Under the pieces are notes generated by a model. It made no database searches and had not been told where the DNA came from. It saw nothing but the letters and a program-made list of their open reading frames with translations. Below are positions 18,015-27,959 of a stretch of 64,000 nucleotides of DNA, one piece after another. Location of the stretch: positions 1-64,000 of the forward strand of contig JAJDDT010000089.1 of the NCBI GenBank assembly GCA_029260165.1. The letters are read 5' to 3'. Origin of the DNA: Phycisphaerae bacterium. Lineage in GTDB: Bacteria > Planctomycetota > Phycisphaerae > UBA1845. The position numbers and the translations under genes were made by a program. The first letter of the stretch is position 1. Every line of letters starts with the position of its first letter.

Positions 18015-20251
18015 CGACGATACCAGCCACTGTTCGAGAACGGATAGACCTTCCCGCGCCGAGGTCGGCGTCGGCAGCGAAGACGACCGACTCGGGCATC
18101 ACGTTTCAGGATATTGTGACGGTGTTGAAGCGGCGGATGGTGCTGCTGATGACGCTGTTTTTCTTTTTCAGCGTGTTGTTTGTAGGGTTGTGGATCGTTG
18201 GGTACAGGTGGTTTCCGTTGTACGGTGCGGAGGCGTTCATCGAGTGTATTTCAAACAAGCCCAAGGCACCGGGTGCGTTGACGGACGAGGATTCGGGGCG
18301 ACTGGAGTATGAGCGGTTTATTCTGACGCAGGCGGAGTATGTGAAGTCGCCTGACGTGTTGCTCAAGGTATTGAGTTCGCCGGAAATCGAGGGGACGCAA
18401 TGGTTTCGGGACACTCCGCCGAGCAAGCGTGTGCTGGAGTTTATCGATTTGATTAACGCCTCGCCGCAGCGAAACACGCAGCTTCTGGTCGTTTCGTGCA
18501 AGACGCGTTCGGAGACTGATCCGCATAAGATTGTGAATCAGGTGGTTGAATCGTATCTGCAGAAGGTCAGGGCGTTTTCGACGGATCCGTACCGTGACGA
18601 GCGTGAGAGTCGTGAAAGAGAGCGCGAGGAGATTGAAACGCAGATCGTTGACAAGCAGAGACAACTGGCGGAGGTGCAGCGACGGTTGCCGCCGGGTGTG
18701 GCGTCTGGTGTCGGCAACAGTGTGGGGGCGGAGTACGAGCAGCAGAATGTTGTGGTGACGCAATATGAGTTGATGCTGCGCGAGCTGGAGGGCATGTACT
18801 CGCTGTACAACTCGCCGTCCGGTCCTGCATTGACACCTCAGGATACGCAGTTGGTAGAGCAGGATCCGGTGATTGCGACGCTGTCGAATCAGCTTTTTTC
18901 GATCAATCAGCAGGTTCAGGTGTACGATGCAACGCTTGGGCCGAAGAATCGAACGATCAGGAGGTTGCAGAAGACGCGTGAGGTTGTTGAGAAGCAGTTA
19001 AGCGAGGCGCGTCAGCGTCGGTTGGCGGAGATACTTGCGTACAAGCGGGAGCAGGTGAATTCGGCGATTGCCAATGTTCGTCATGCGTTGCTCCTTTCCC
19101 AGGAGGATCTGGCTGACAAGCGTGCGATGCTGGCGGATATGGATGCGGTCATGTCGGAGTATCAGTTGCTTGAGGAGGATCTGTTTTTGCTCAAGCAGCG
19201 TCGTGAGCTTCTGGTGACGTCGATTGAGGATCGCGACCGTGTTGTTCGCGAGCAGTCGGCTGTTCAGATCGAGGTTCGCCAGTTTGCGATCGCGCCGCTG
19301 GAGCGTTCGTTTCCGCAGATGTTCCTGCTTCCGGGGGCGGTTTTGTTGGCGGGGATTTTCTCGCTTGGGGTCGTGTTGTTGCTCGAGTTTGTGGATACGT
19401 CGTTGCGGACGCCTGCGGACATGGTGCGCCATCTGAATATTCCGCTGCTTGGGGTTGTGCCCGATGCGGATGATGAGGAAGTGGACATCAAGGATCTGGA
19501 ACTGGCGGTTCTTGAGGCACCGCAGTCGATGTTTGCGGAGTGTTTCCGGACGATGCGGACGAATCTTCAGTTTGCCGCTCCGGCGGAGCGTGAGCGCAGT
19601 TTGCTGGTCACAAGCCCACGTCCGGAGGATGGGAAGACGACGATTGCGGCGAATCTTGCGATCGCGATGGCGCAGAATGGCAAGAGGGTGTTGATTGTTG
19701 ATGCGAATTTCCGGCGTCCTGCTTATCACCGTATTTTCGGGGTGAGTCCGAAGCGCGGGTTGAGCAATGTCTTGATTGGTGACGCCCGGTTTGAGGATAT
19801 TGTTGTACAAACGCAAGTTAAGAATCTCGATGTTGTGGTGTCCGGACCGCTGCCACCGAACCCGGCGGAGATGCTGGGTAGTGAGCAGATGGGGGATTTT
19901 ATCGCGCATGTGTCGAATGTTTATGACCATGTGATTCTTGATACGTCGCCGGTGCTTGTGGCGAGTGATGCCTGTGCGCTGGCGACGCGGGTTGATGGTG
20001 TGATCCTGGTTTGTCGGGCGCGGTTGAATTCGCGTGGTGTCGGCGGTCGTGCGTGTTCGCTGTTAACGCGCGTTGGGGGTCATATATTTGGTGGTGTGTT
20101 GAATGCGGCTCAGATCAGTCGGGGCGGTTACTTCCGCGAGCAACTGCGTACGTTCTATGATTACAACGCGGATGATGATGAACAGCTTGTTCGTGCGGCG
20201 TTGCCCTCTGCGACGGGTTCGGCCGGCGGTGACGGATCGTCCGAGGCGTAA
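18011..20251 (+). CDS. Wzc-like chain-length protein with BY-kinase domain
   Basis: A 746-residue inner-membrane protein combining a polysaccharide co-polymerase with a bacterial tyrosine kinase. It controls chain length and export together with the Wza-like protein. The first membrane helix is at about residues 42-64. A long coiled-coil periplasmic part follows, with heptad-rich text around 195-420. The second helix is at about 440-460 (LPGAVLLAGIFSLGVVLLLE). The kinase part has Walker A near 533 (SPRPEDGKTT), Walker A' near 560 (VLIVDANFRRP) and Walker B near 640 (HVILDTSP). The C-terminal tyrosine cluster is short (GGYFREQLRTFYDYN). The start ATG overlaps the exosortase stop. Confidence 0.93.
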   Translation: MTTIPATVRERIDLPAPRSASAAKTTDSGITFQDIVTVLKRRMVLLMTLFFFFSVLFVGLWIVGYRWFPLYGAEAFIECISNKPKAPGALTDEDSGRLEYERFILTQAEYVKSPDVLLKVLSSPEIEGTQWFRDTPPSKRVLEFIDLINASPQRNTQLLVVSCKTRSETDPHKIVNQVVESYLQKVRAFSTDPYRDERESREREREEIETQIVDKQRQLAEVQRRLPPGVASGVGNSVGAEYEQQNVVVTQYELMLRELEGMYSLYNSPSGPALTPQDTQLVEQDPVIATLSNQLFSINQQVQVYDATLGPKNRTIRRLQKTREVVEKQLSEARQRRLAEILAYKREQVNSAIANVRHALLLSQEDLADKRAMLADMDAVMSEYQLLEEDLFLLKQRRELLVTSIEDRDRVVREQSAVQIEVRQFAIAPLERSFPQMFLLPGAVLLAGIFSLGVVLLLEFVDTSLRTPADMVRHLNIPLLGVVPDADDEEVDIKDLELAVLEAPQSMFAECFRTMRTNLQFAAPAERERSLLVTSPRPEDGKTTIAANLAIAMAQNGKRVLIVDANFRRPAYHRIFGVSPKRGLSNVLIGDARFEDIVVQTQVKNLDVVVSGPLPPNPAEMLGSEQMGDFIAHVSNVYDHVILDTSPVLVASDACALATRVDGVILVCRARLNSRGVGGRACSLLTRVGGHIFGGVLNAAQISRGGYFREQLRTFYDYNADDDEQLVRAALPSATGSAGGDGSSEA

Positions 20252-20254
20252 GAC

Positions 20255-21445
20255 GTGAGTGAGCCTGTGACTGATTCCTGTGAGGCGGATGGGTTGCAGT
20301 CGGCGGATGATCGCGCGGGTTTGTCGGTCGGTCGGAAGGCATTCTTTGCGTTCGTTCTCCTGGGATTGATTCTGGTTTCGGTTGAAGTGGCTGGCCGTGT
20401 TTATTACGCATCGCGCACGGACGGCGATCGGTATTTGCGGCAGGCGTATTATCAGGACCGCGACTGGTCGGAATCGTATTGGCAAGTGCATGAGCGGCTG
20501 CGTATGCGCTATGAACCCTATCTTGGCTGGCGGCGAATGGATGTTTCGTCGGAGAATATCAATATATTGAATGGTGTGCGGCGGTCGGTTGGGGCTGCGA
20601 CGTCGTCGGATGATGCGCTGCGGGTGTGGTGTTTTGGTGGATCGGCGATGTGGGGCACGGGGGTTCGGGATGGTTGGACGATTGCGTCGCAACTGGCGAA
20701 GTTGGCGGGTGAGGCGGGCTATGATGTGGCGGTCCGGAATTTTGGGGAATCGGGGTGGGTGTCGACTCAGGAAGTGATTCTGCTGGACCGGATGCTTCGT
20801 CGCGGGGAGGTGCCTGATGTTGTTGTGTTTTATGACGGGGTGAATGATACGTTTTCGGCGTTTCAGTCGGGTGTGGCTGACGGATCGCACCAGAATCTGG
20901 GTATGTTTGAGAACTATTTTGAACTTGGCTACGACCCGCGGCGTTCTATTGTTTCGCGGTTGGCGATTGTTCGGGGAATGGGGAGTATTGGTCGGCGGCT
21001 GGGGATCGACCGGCGTCCACCGACGGAGGATGAATCGTCTCGTGAGGCGTTGGCGGATGGGGTGGCGGAGGTTTATGGTGCCAATGTACGATGGGTTCGG
21101 AACCGTGCGGCGGAATATGGGTTTTCGTGTTTGTTTGCCTGGCAGCCTGTTGTGTCGTGGCAGAAGGATTATGTGGAAACCGAATCGGATGGTTATGGGC
21201 ACATGAGTGGTATGCAGATGGATGCGATGTTGTCTTTTTATGACAAGACGACGGCGAAGGTGGCTGGTGAGGATATTGTTTTGATGCGGGGTTGTCTTGG
21301 TGATTCGCCCGAGGACGGGTATTTCATCGATCATAACCATGTTGGTGAGGAGGCCAACGCGTTGCTGGCGGCGTGTCTGTTTGAGCACCTGGAGCGGATG
21401 CTTCGCGAGCGATCGGCGCGTGATGAGGGGATGGGCGGGGTATGA
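20255..21445 (+). CDS. Membrane-anchored SGNH/GDSL hydrolase
   Basis: A 396-residue SGNH-fold hydrolase, probably an esterase acting on acyl groups of the polysaccharide (inference from context). GTG 20255 starts four bases after the Wzc-like stop. A single membrane helix at about residues 30-50 (FFAFVLLGLILVSVEVAG) places the catalytic part outside. The nucleophile Ser130 lies in CFGGSAMWG, the oxyanion block is YDGVND near 192-197, and the Asp359/His362 pair lies in IDHNHVG. AlgX/AlgJ-like acetyl-transfer is an alternative. The end overlaps the next gene by ATGA. Confidence 0.8.
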   Translation: MSEPVTDSCEADGLQSADDRAGLSVGRKAFFAFVLLGLILVSVEVAGRVYYASRTDGDRYLRQAYYQDRDWSESYWQVHERLRMRYEPYLGWRRMDVSSENINILNGVRRSVGAATSSDDALRVWCFGGSAMWGTGVRDGWTIASQLAKLAGEAGYDVAVRNFGESGWVSTQEVILLDRMLRRGEVPDVVVFYDGVNDTFSAFQSGVADGSHQNLGMFENYFELGYDPRRSIVSRLAIVRGMGSIGRRLGIDRRPPTEDESSREALADGVAEVYGANVRWVRNRAAEYGFSCLFAWQPVVSWQKDYVETESDGYGHMSGMQMDAMLSFYDKTTAKVAGEDIVLMRGCLGDSPEDGYFIDHNHVGEEANALLAACLFEHLERMLRERSARDEGMGGV

Positions 21446-22656
21446 TGGCCTTGTTGGTGGTCGGGGCTTTGTTGTTGTATCTGCCGGTCCGGGTGATGAG
21501 GGGATTTCCTGCGTCGGTCAGGGTGACGGCGTGGGTGCTGGTGGCAGTGAAGGCGGTGATCCTGGTCGGGTTTCATCTGCATCAGATAGGTGAGAATAAT
21601 CACCCGATCGTACTGGACGAATCGACGGACGCGAAGGGGTATTATGATGTCGGGTCGGCTGTCATGGGGATTCCGTTGTGGCAATTGACGGTGGACGATG
21701 TTATTGACGTTCGTGGGGGCACGGGCAATCTCGCGTATTATATGCTGAACGTGTACGCGTTTCAGGTGAGTCCCGATCATCCGATTTTGCTTATTCGGCT
21801 GTTCAAGCTGTTGTTCTTTTCGGTGGCGACGGGGATGTTGGCTTCGGTATGGTTGCGTCGGACCGGTTCTGTCGGGAGGTCGTTTTTCGGTTATATTGTT
21901 CTTAGCGTCTTCTTTTATCAATTTTTGTATTTCACGTTTCGCAATCTCAAGGATGACCTCATTCTGTCGCTCTTTATTTTGATAATGGCGATCGTGGATG
22001 GGTATCTTGTCAATCCCGATTTGCCGGCGGAGGCGAAGACGCGTGGCAAAACGATTCTGCGATGGGGAGCAGTGGCGGTTCTTGTTTATGTGATGTCATC
22101 CATGCGGTTTTACGCGGGGTTGGCGGTCGTTTGCGGATTGGCTGCGCATACGGTTATTGGTCCTGGCATGAAGGCGTCGACGCGGGTTGTCACGAGTGTC
22201 CTGTTTTTGGGGGGATTTGTGGCGTTGATGGGGACGGCTGGTGGGGCGTTGGTGGCAAGTGAAGGTGGGTTGGGCGCTATTTTCAAAGCGGCGGCCAACA
22301 TTGGGGGCGTGTTTAAGATTATCGTAACGCCGGTTCCCTGGAAACATCAGATTCCCTGGCAGATTCCGGCGCATCTGGTGTATCTCCTGTTGTTGTTGCC
22401 GGCTGCGATGGTCGCGTTTATTGCGCGCATACGTCAGAATCTGGATTGGAAACTCGTGGTGGTTTGTTTGATTGCGTTGGCTGTCGGCGGTCACATTCTT
22501 AACTTTTCGCCGCGCAAGCGATTCATGATGTACCCCGTATTTATGAGTTGGGTCGTCATGATGGGCCGACGCAGGTTGGTCGAGGCTGGGGAATCAGACG
22601 AAGCTAAACCGTTCGACGTGGATGCCTATTTTGCCCGGCATGGCGCTGTGACCTGA
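21442..22656 (+). CDS. Polytopic membrane protein, candidate polysaccharide polymerase
   Basis: A 404-residue protein with about ten hydrophobic helices, in the operon position where a Wzy-type polymerase is expected. ATG 21442 overlaps the previous stop. A large non-membrane loop at about residues 50-110 contains DESTDAKGYYDVGSAVMG, an acidic motif of the kind seen in the first outer loop of GT-C enzymes. FRNLKDDLILSLF follows a membrane segment. I recognise no defined family. Polymerase function is inferred from position, because no other polymerase candidate except the DUF2723 protein is present in the operon. Confidence 0.6.
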   Translation: MMALLVVGALLLYLPVRVMRGFPASVRVTAWVLVAVKAVILVGFHLHQIGENNHPIVLDESTDAKGYYDVGSAVMGIPLWQLTVDDVIDVRGGTGNLAYYMLNVYAFQVSPDHPILLIRLFKLLFFSVATGMLASVWLRRTGSVGRSFFGYIVLSVFFYQFLYFTFRNLKDDLILSLFILIMAIVDGYLVNPDLPAEAKTRGKTILRWGAVAVLVYVMSSMRFYAGLAVVCGLAAHTVIGPGMKASTRVVTSVLFLGGFVALMGTAGGALVASEGGLGAIFKAAANIGGVFKIIVTPVPWKHQIPWQIPAHLVYLLLLLPAAMVAFIARIRQNLDWKLVVVCLIALAVGGHILNFSPRKRFMMYPVFMSWVVMMGRRRLVEAGESDEAKPFDVDAYFARHGAVT

Positions 22657-22708
22657 TAACTGATTCTGCCTGTTTTGATTCATGGACCGGAGCGAGCGTC
22701 GTTGAGCG

Positions 22709-24280
22709 ATGAATGATGGAACGACAGGCAGGGAGGCGAGAGATTCCGGATCATCGGGCGGCGTGACGGCTGTCGGAGCGGACGCCGGGGCGGTGACGCG
22801 TGCTGCTCATCGTGGTGCTTTCTGGTCGCTGGTGATAGCAGGGATTGCGTTTCCACTTCCGATCCTTCGGAATTGGTTTGCGGGGCAGATTGATGCGACC
22901 GGGTCGCTGAATGGCCAGGTTTATCTGTTCATTTTGTTTGTGACGGCGGTCTACACGTTTTGCTATCCGGGTGGGCGAAACGTGTTTCCGACGTACCTGC
23001 CGAAATTGCGTGACGTGCGCGAGCGATCGCAACTTATTAGTGGTTATCTTGTTCTCATTTTGATTTCCGCCCTGGTGGCGATTGTTCTGACGTCGATCTT
23101 CCCGGGTATTTTCGATGCGATGCTGACGAGCGGCGGTGCGGAAATCGCGCGCGGGCCGATTTCCTCGCAGACGCGACATCTGTTGCAGGTGCTGATTCCG
23201 CTGGTGTTGTTGTCGCTGTTGTGCACGTCAGCGGTGATGGGGAGTATGTCGTTTGTCTGGGCGGCGGTGTTGTTGCGGGCGGAATTGCTGTTTGTGACGG
23301 GTTTTCTTGGCCTGGTTTATTTCGGTTGGATTGATCTGGCTGACGGAATTGCGATTCGCTGGTTGGCGATCGCTTTTGGGGCTGCGTTTGTGGTCTCGGT
23401 TGTTGTGGCTGGTTCGATTCTGCTGGGCAGCCATCGTCTCACATGGCGCATTCGGTTTCCGAAGGGGTGTTTTCGGTTCGCCGGTCTGACGTGGCTGGAC
23501 ACGGTGATGGTGTTTGCCTATCTGTCGATTGACAAATATTTCGTTGTGGCAGCGTTGGGTGATGCGACGCTCGGTGTCTACGGTGTACTTCTCGATTTGG
23601 CGCGATTGATTCCGCTGGCGATGCAGCAGGTGGGTCATCTCCTGCTCGCGACGTTCTCGAAACTGTTGGGCAGCAATCAGGAGGAATCACTGGCCCACGC
23701 ATACCGTCGCGTGTCGCGGGTCAACGTCGGGTTTTACGCGTCGGCGGCGTTGGTATTTGTTTTCTTTTCGCGACCGCTTGCGTCGTTTTTCGGCGATGCG
23801 TTTGAGTCGCGCCACGCGGTCCTGATCGGGTTGGCGGTTGCGCTGAGCATCGACGCACTCAAGACGCTGAACGCCATGACGCTGATGGCGTTTGAGCGAA
23901 TGGGGACGGTCCTGTTGAGCAAGGTTGCACAAAACGTCGTGCAGTTTGCGGTGATCTGGCTGACGATCGAGCGGTGGGGATTGGCGGGTGTTGTGCTGGG
24001 AAAGGCTGCGGGACATGTGGTCAACGCGGTTATTTCCTGTGTTGCGGTTGCACGGGTTCAGACGCGTTTTCCACTGTTGCCGCCGAAAGCACTGGTGGTC
24101 TTGCCGCTAATCGTCGGGGGGGCTGGCGTGGGTGCGTATTTTGCGGATGGTCGGTCGTGGCTGGTGTCGGTGGTGGGGGTTGTTTCGGGTTGGACGGCGG
24201 TCTGGTTCGCGGGTGGATATTCCGTGGCTGAGGTTCGGTCATTGTTGCCGTTTGGTCGTGGCAGGAGTGTACAGGAGTGA
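22709..24280 (+). CDS. Oligosaccharide flippase (Wzx/MOP superfamily)
   Basis: A 523-residue membrane protein with about 14 hydrophobic segments, expected to flip lipid-linked repeat units across the inner membrane. The N-terminal 30 residues are hydrophilic. The core begins RAAHRGAFWSLVIAGIAFPL, similar to the opening helix of Polysacc_synt/MurJ-like flippases. Family-like features include LDTVMVFAYLSIDKYFVVAA and GVYGVLLDLARLIPLAMQQV. The gap to the preceding gene is 52 bases, the largest in the operon. It overlaps the next gene by GTGA. Confidence 0.85.
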   Translation: MNDGTTGREARDSGSSGGVTAVGADAGAVTRAAHRGAFWSLVIAGIAFPLPILRNWFAGQIDATGSLNGQVYLFILFVTAVYTFCYPGGRNVFPTYLPKLRDVRERSQLISGYLVLILISALVAIVLTSIFPGIFDAMLTSGGAEIARGPISSQTRHLLQVLIPLVLLSLLCTSAVMGSMSFVWAAVLLRAELLFVTGFLGLVYFGWIDLADGIAIRWLAIAFGAAFVVSVVVAGSILLGSHRLTWRIRFPKGCFRFAGLTWLDTVMVFAYLSIDKYFVVAALGDATLGVYGVLLDLARLIPLAMQQVGHLLLATFSKLLGSNQEESLAHAYRRVSRVNVGFYASAALVFVFFSRPLASFFGDAFESRHAVLIGLAVALSIDALKTLNAMTLMAFERMGTVLLSKVAQNVVQFAVIWLTIERWGLAGVVLGKAAGHVVNAVISCVAVARVQTRFPLLPPKALVVLPLIVGGAGVGAYFADGRSWLVSVVGVVSGWTAVWFAGGYSVAEVRSLLPFGRGRSVQE

Positions 24281-25488
24281 GCAAGGTCCTGCACTGTATT
24301 GCGTCGCTTCGTGCGGGTGGCGTTGAGAGACGCGTGATGAACGCCGTGTTGCGGCTCGCTGAAACGGGTAGTCGTCATCAACATTCGGTTTGTGCGTTTC
24401 AGGATGGTGCTCTTCGGGAAGTTTACGAAGACAAGCTTCGGAATCCGGGTGTTGATCTGTATGTGCACGAGCGTGCGTCTCGTTATAGTCTGGCGTTTTA
24501 CAAGGCGCTGCGAAGGACGGCGAACGTTGTCGAACCGGACATCATTCATGCCTACAATGAGACGGCGGGGCTGTGGACGCGGATGTTGTTGGGGGGTGAT
24601 CGACGGTGGAAGATCATCATTCATTGCGGGGGGGGCGGGGCGTTGCGATGGCGGTTGAAGATTCTGGAGAGGTTGTTGAAGTCGCGGGCGGATCAATTTG
24701 TTTTCAACTCGCAGGCAACAAGCCATGTTTGGCGTGATGATATAAACATTCGCGATCGATATCGTGTTATTTACAACGGCGTTGATATTGACAATATGGA
24801 CGATGGTCCGTTGCCGATGGTATCGCCGTCGCCCTTTCGATTACTAACGGTATGTCGCGTCGTGGCCATCAAGAATTTATCCGCGCAGATTCGCGCGGTG
24901 AGACTGCTCCATGATCGCGGTCAGAACGATGTGCAATTGACGATCGTGGGAGATGGTCCCGGGTTGGATGGGTTGAGGCGATTTGCTGCGGAATCGGGCG
25001 TTGCGGATTTCGTGACGTTCGCGGGTTATCAGGCTGATACGCGACAATACCATGCCGGATCGCATGTTTATATTTGCTCGTCTTACAATGAAACGTTTGG
25101 CTTGGCGCTGGCGGAGGCGATGTTGGGTCGGATGGTGTGCGTTGCGCCGAGCGTTGGTGGTCCGTCCGAGATTATTCGCCACAGGGAGAATGGATTTCTG
25201 GTCGGGTGCAGTGAGCCGTTGCCGGCCTCTCTCAAGGGGGCGTTGCCGCATGGTCAGACCATCCCGGGGCGCGTGTATGATTTCCAAACCGATGGGTTGC
25301 GGCCTCCGTTGGGGATCCATGTTGAGGCGTTGGCGGATCAGATCGAAGCGATCCGAACGGATTACGAAAACATGGCGACGTTACGAAAAGCGGCGAGGCA
25401 GCGTATCGTCGAGGATTTCAGTCTTGATGCGTATTGTGCCGGTCTTGAGAATCTGTACGACGAGTTAAGTCAGGATTCGTCGCGTTAA
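24277..25488 (+). CDS. GT4-type glycosyltransferase 1
   Basis: A 403-residue GT-B fold glycosyltransferase that probably adds a sugar to the lipid-linked repeat unit on the cytoplasmic side. The start is GTG 24277, overlapping the flippase stop. The N-terminal part has the glycine-rich acceptor motif SLRAGGVERRVMN. The C-terminal half has RLLTVCRVVAIKNL, VGDGPGLDGL and the donor-binding E-x7-E region CSSYNETFGLALAEAM with VGGPSEIIRH. Donor and acceptor sugars cannot be told from the sequence. Confidence 0.9.
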   Translation: MSKVLHCIASLRAGGVERRVMNAVLRLAETGSRHQHSVCAFQDGALREVYEDKLRNPGVDLYVHERASRYSLAFYKALRRTANVVEPDIIHAYNETAGLWTRMLLGGDRRWKIIIHCGGGGALRWRLKILERLLKSRADQFVFNSQATSHVWRDDINIRDRYRVIYNGVDIDNMDDGPLPMVSPSPFRLLTVCRVVAIKNLSAQIRAVRLLHDRGQNDVQLTIVGDGPGLDGLRRFAAESGVADFVTFAGYQADTRQYHAGSHVYICSSYNETFGLALAEAMLGRMVCVAPSVGGPSEIIRHRENGFLVGCSEPLPASLKGALPHGQTIPGRVYDFQTDGLRPPLGIHVEALADQIEAIRTDYENMATLRKAARQRIVEDFSLDAYCAGLENLYDELSQDSSR

Positions 25489-25500
25489 CTGGTGTTGTGA

Positions 25501-26730
25501 ATGGCAACAATGGATGCGATCAGTATGGGTGAATGCAAGGCGATCGATGAGGGAGCAACCACCCGTCGGGCGAATCGGTCGATGAAGATTCTGCACCTCC
25601 TCGGTGTGCCGAGCATCGGTGGGACGGAGACGCATTGCATCGCGGTTGTTCGTGGTTTGATCGAACGGGGGCACGATGCGGTCCTGGCGAACACCTGGGA
25701 CGATGGCTTGGTGAACGATTACGCAGTGCGGGAGGGAATTCCGTTTTTTGGGATCCGCGGTGGGACATATGCGGTCGGGCCTAAGTGGTTTTGGCGGGTT
25801 GGGCGATTTCTTCGCAGGCATCGGTTCGACATTGTGCAGTCGCATGGGCTGCGGGTGAGTCTGGCGTTGCGGATGATGCAGAATGTGGTTGGCGTGAAGC
25901 ATCATATCAAGTGTATTCGTGGTCTCGAACGACAACGAAGAAGAATCGAGATGTATTTCGATCGGGTGACGGAGCGAAGGTTGTCGGTGATTTTGTGTAA
26001 CTCGCAGGCGGTGGCGGATCGCCGACATCAGATGGCGGGGACGCGTCGTGAACGGATGTTGTTGATTCCGAACGGCATCGATGTAGACGAATTCGGTCCC
26101 GATTTTCCGATGTCATCGCGCGAGGAGTTGGGTTTGCCGCCGGGGTTTTTATTCGTCAAGGTGGGGAGTTTTCGTGAGGAAAAAGACCATGGCACGCTGC
26201 TTGATGCGTTCGGCAGGTCGCGTGATCTTTTGCAGGATGCAAAAATCGTTCTGGTGGGTGGTGGAAAGCTGGAGTCGGAGATTCGGGCGAAGACAGAGCA
26301 GCTTGGATTGGCTGACCGCGTGGTATTTTGTGGTATTTCCGCGGACGTTCGGCCTATCCTGAAATCGTGCGATGCGTTTGTGATGAGTTCGCACAGCGAG
26401 GGGATGCCTCGTGCGATGATGGAGGCGATGTCGATGGGGATGGCTGTTGTGGCGACGGCTGCGGGTGGTGTGCCGGAGGTGGCAGAGGATGAGAGGAGTG
26501 CGTTGATCGTGCCAACGCGTGATGCGGCGCGGTTGGCGGACCGAATGGTTCGCGTGTACAAGGACGCGTCGCTTCGGGAACGATTGGGAGGGGCTGCAGC
26601 AGCGCGGATTCGTGGGCATTTCAGCCTGGAGCTGATGCTGGATCGTTACGAAGAGATTTATCGCGGCGTGCTCGCCGGTCAGATTGGTCCGTCGTTATCG
26701 CATGCGAAACCGGAGATTGAATCGAACTGA
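25501..26730 (+). CDS. GT4-type glycosyltransferase 2
   Basis: A 409-residue GT-B glycosyltransferase. The true start may be ATG 25582 (MKILHLLGVPSIGGTETHCI), because the first 27 residues are unlike the family and no ribosome-binding site precedes 25501. The glycine-rich loop is SIGGTETH. The C-terminal half has KVGSFREEKDHGTLLDAF, LVGGGKLESEI and SSHSEGMPRAMMEAMSMGMA, then AAGGVPEVAE. Its stop overlaps the start of the next gene (TGATG). It acts with the two neighbouring transferases on the same repeat unit (inference). Confidence 0.9.
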   Translation: MATMDAISMGECKAIDEGATTRRANRSMKILHLLGVPSIGGTETHCIAVVRGLIERGHDAVLANTWDDGLVNDYAVREGIPFFGIRGGTYAVGPKWFWRVGRFLRRHRFDIVQSHGLRVSLALRMMQNVVGVKHHIKCIRGLERQRRRIEMYFDRVTERRLSVILCNSQAVADRRHQMAGTRRERMLLIPNGIDVDEFGPDFPMSSREELGLPPGFLFVKVGSFREEKDHGTLLDAFGRSRDLLQDAKIVLVGGGKLESEIRAKTEQLGLADRVVFCGISADVRPILKSCDAFVMSSHSEGMPRAMMEAMSMGMAVVATAAGGVPEVAEDERSALIVPTRDAARLADRMVRVYKDASLRERLGGAAAARIRGHFSLELMLDRYEEIYRGVLAGQIGPSLSHAKPEIESN

Positions 26731-27959
26731 TGTCTGATCGCCCGAAAATATTGACGCTCTGCGCGGTGGATTCGACGCTCGTGGTGTTGATGTGGGCGCA
26801 GCTTCGGGCGATGCGTGTGGCTGGTTACGAGGTGTTGACGGGCAGCACGCCTGGTCCGAATCGTCAATGGCTTGAAGAGCAGGGTATTCGTTACCATACG
26901 TTTGATATTCGTCGTGCTATTTCACCATGGGCGGACCTGCGGACGTTGTGGCGTCTCGTCCGGTTCATGAGGCGTGAGCGAATTGCCATCGTGCACACGC
27001 ATACGGCCAAGGCGGCATTGCTGGGGCAGTTGGCGGGGAAATTGACGGGGGTTCCCGTTGTCGTGAACACACTCCACGGTTTTCATTTTGACGAGGACAT
27101 GCACTGGTTGCAAAAGGCGTTTTATATTGTGATGGCCACCGTGGGTAGTCGGTGTGCGACCATGACGCTCAGTCAGAACCGGGACGATATCGAGGCAGCC
27201 ATCAGGCTGAAAATTTGTTCAAGGAAGCGCATTCGGTATCTGGGTAATGGGATTGACCTGACGCGGTTTGATCCGAATCGATTCAACGAGGATTTCAGGA
27301 AGAAAAGACGTGTCGAGCTTGGTCTGCCCCTCGATAAGAAACTCGTGTTGATGGCTGCTCGACTGGTGGAGGACAAGGGGTTTTTGGAGATGTTTGAAGC
27401 GGTTCGGCGACTGGGTGAATCGCGCGATGATTTTCGGTATGTTTTCATTGGTGTGCATGAACCTGCGCGGGGTGGGGCTATCCCGATCGACGAGTACAAG
27501 CGGTACGGTATTGAATCGCGTACGATCACGATGGCGCCGTGTGGCGAGATGGAGGCATTGATGGCGTGCGTGGATGTTATGGTGTTGCCGAGTCGTCGGC
27601 GCGAGGGTGTGCCTCGTTCGCTGATTGAGGCGGCTGCGTCGTCGCTTCCGATTGTGACGACGAAAACACGCGGGTGTCGCGACGTGGTCGAGGACGGCGT
27701 GAACGGGTTTCTTGTTCCACCGAAGAATTCGGAGAAACTGGGAGAGGCGATCGGGAAACTGCTGGACGATGACGAGCTTCGTGTTCGTATGGGTAAGGCA
27801 GGGCGCGAACGTGCGATCGAACGGTTCGATGAAAAAGTCGTTTGTCAGCGGGCGATTGGGTTGTACGAGGAGTTGCTGACTACGAGGAAACGGGTTGTGC
27901 CATCGCCGATCGCTGAGCTTGACGACCATTTGCCGAAAGAGGCTCCGTGCGTGTGGTGA
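26730..27959 (+). CDS. GT4-type glycosyltransferase 3
   Basis: A 409-residue GT-B glycosyltransferase of the same broad family as the two upstream genes. The N-terminal half has HTHTAKAALLGQLAG and NTLHGFHF, typical of GT4 enzymes related to WcaA/CapM. The C-terminal half has AARLVEDKGFLEMFEAV, LPSRRREGVPRSLIEAA and TRGCRDVVEDGVNGFLV. ATG 26730 overlaps the previous stop. The end overlaps the next gene by GTGA if GTG 27956 is the start there. Confidence 0.9.
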   Translation: MSDRPKILTLCAVDSTLVVLMWAQLRAMRVAGYEVLTGSTPGPNRQWLEEQGIRYHTFDIRRAISPWADLRTLWRLVRFMRRERIAIVHTHTAKAALLGQLAGKLTGVPVVVNTLHGFHFDEDMHWLQKAFYIVMATVGSRCATMTLSQNRDDIEAAIRLKICSRKRIRYLGNGIDLTRFDPNRFNEDFRKKRRVELGLPLDKKLVLMAARLVEDKGFLEMFEAVRRLGESRDDFRYVFIGVHEPARGGAIPIDEYKRYGIESRTITMAPCGEMEALMACVDVMVLPSRRREGVPRSLIEAAASSLPIVTTKTRGCRDVVEDGVNGFLVPPKNSEKLGEAIGKLLDDDELRVRMGKAGRERAIERFDEKVVCQRAIGLYEELLTTRKRVVPSPIAELDDHLPKEAPCVW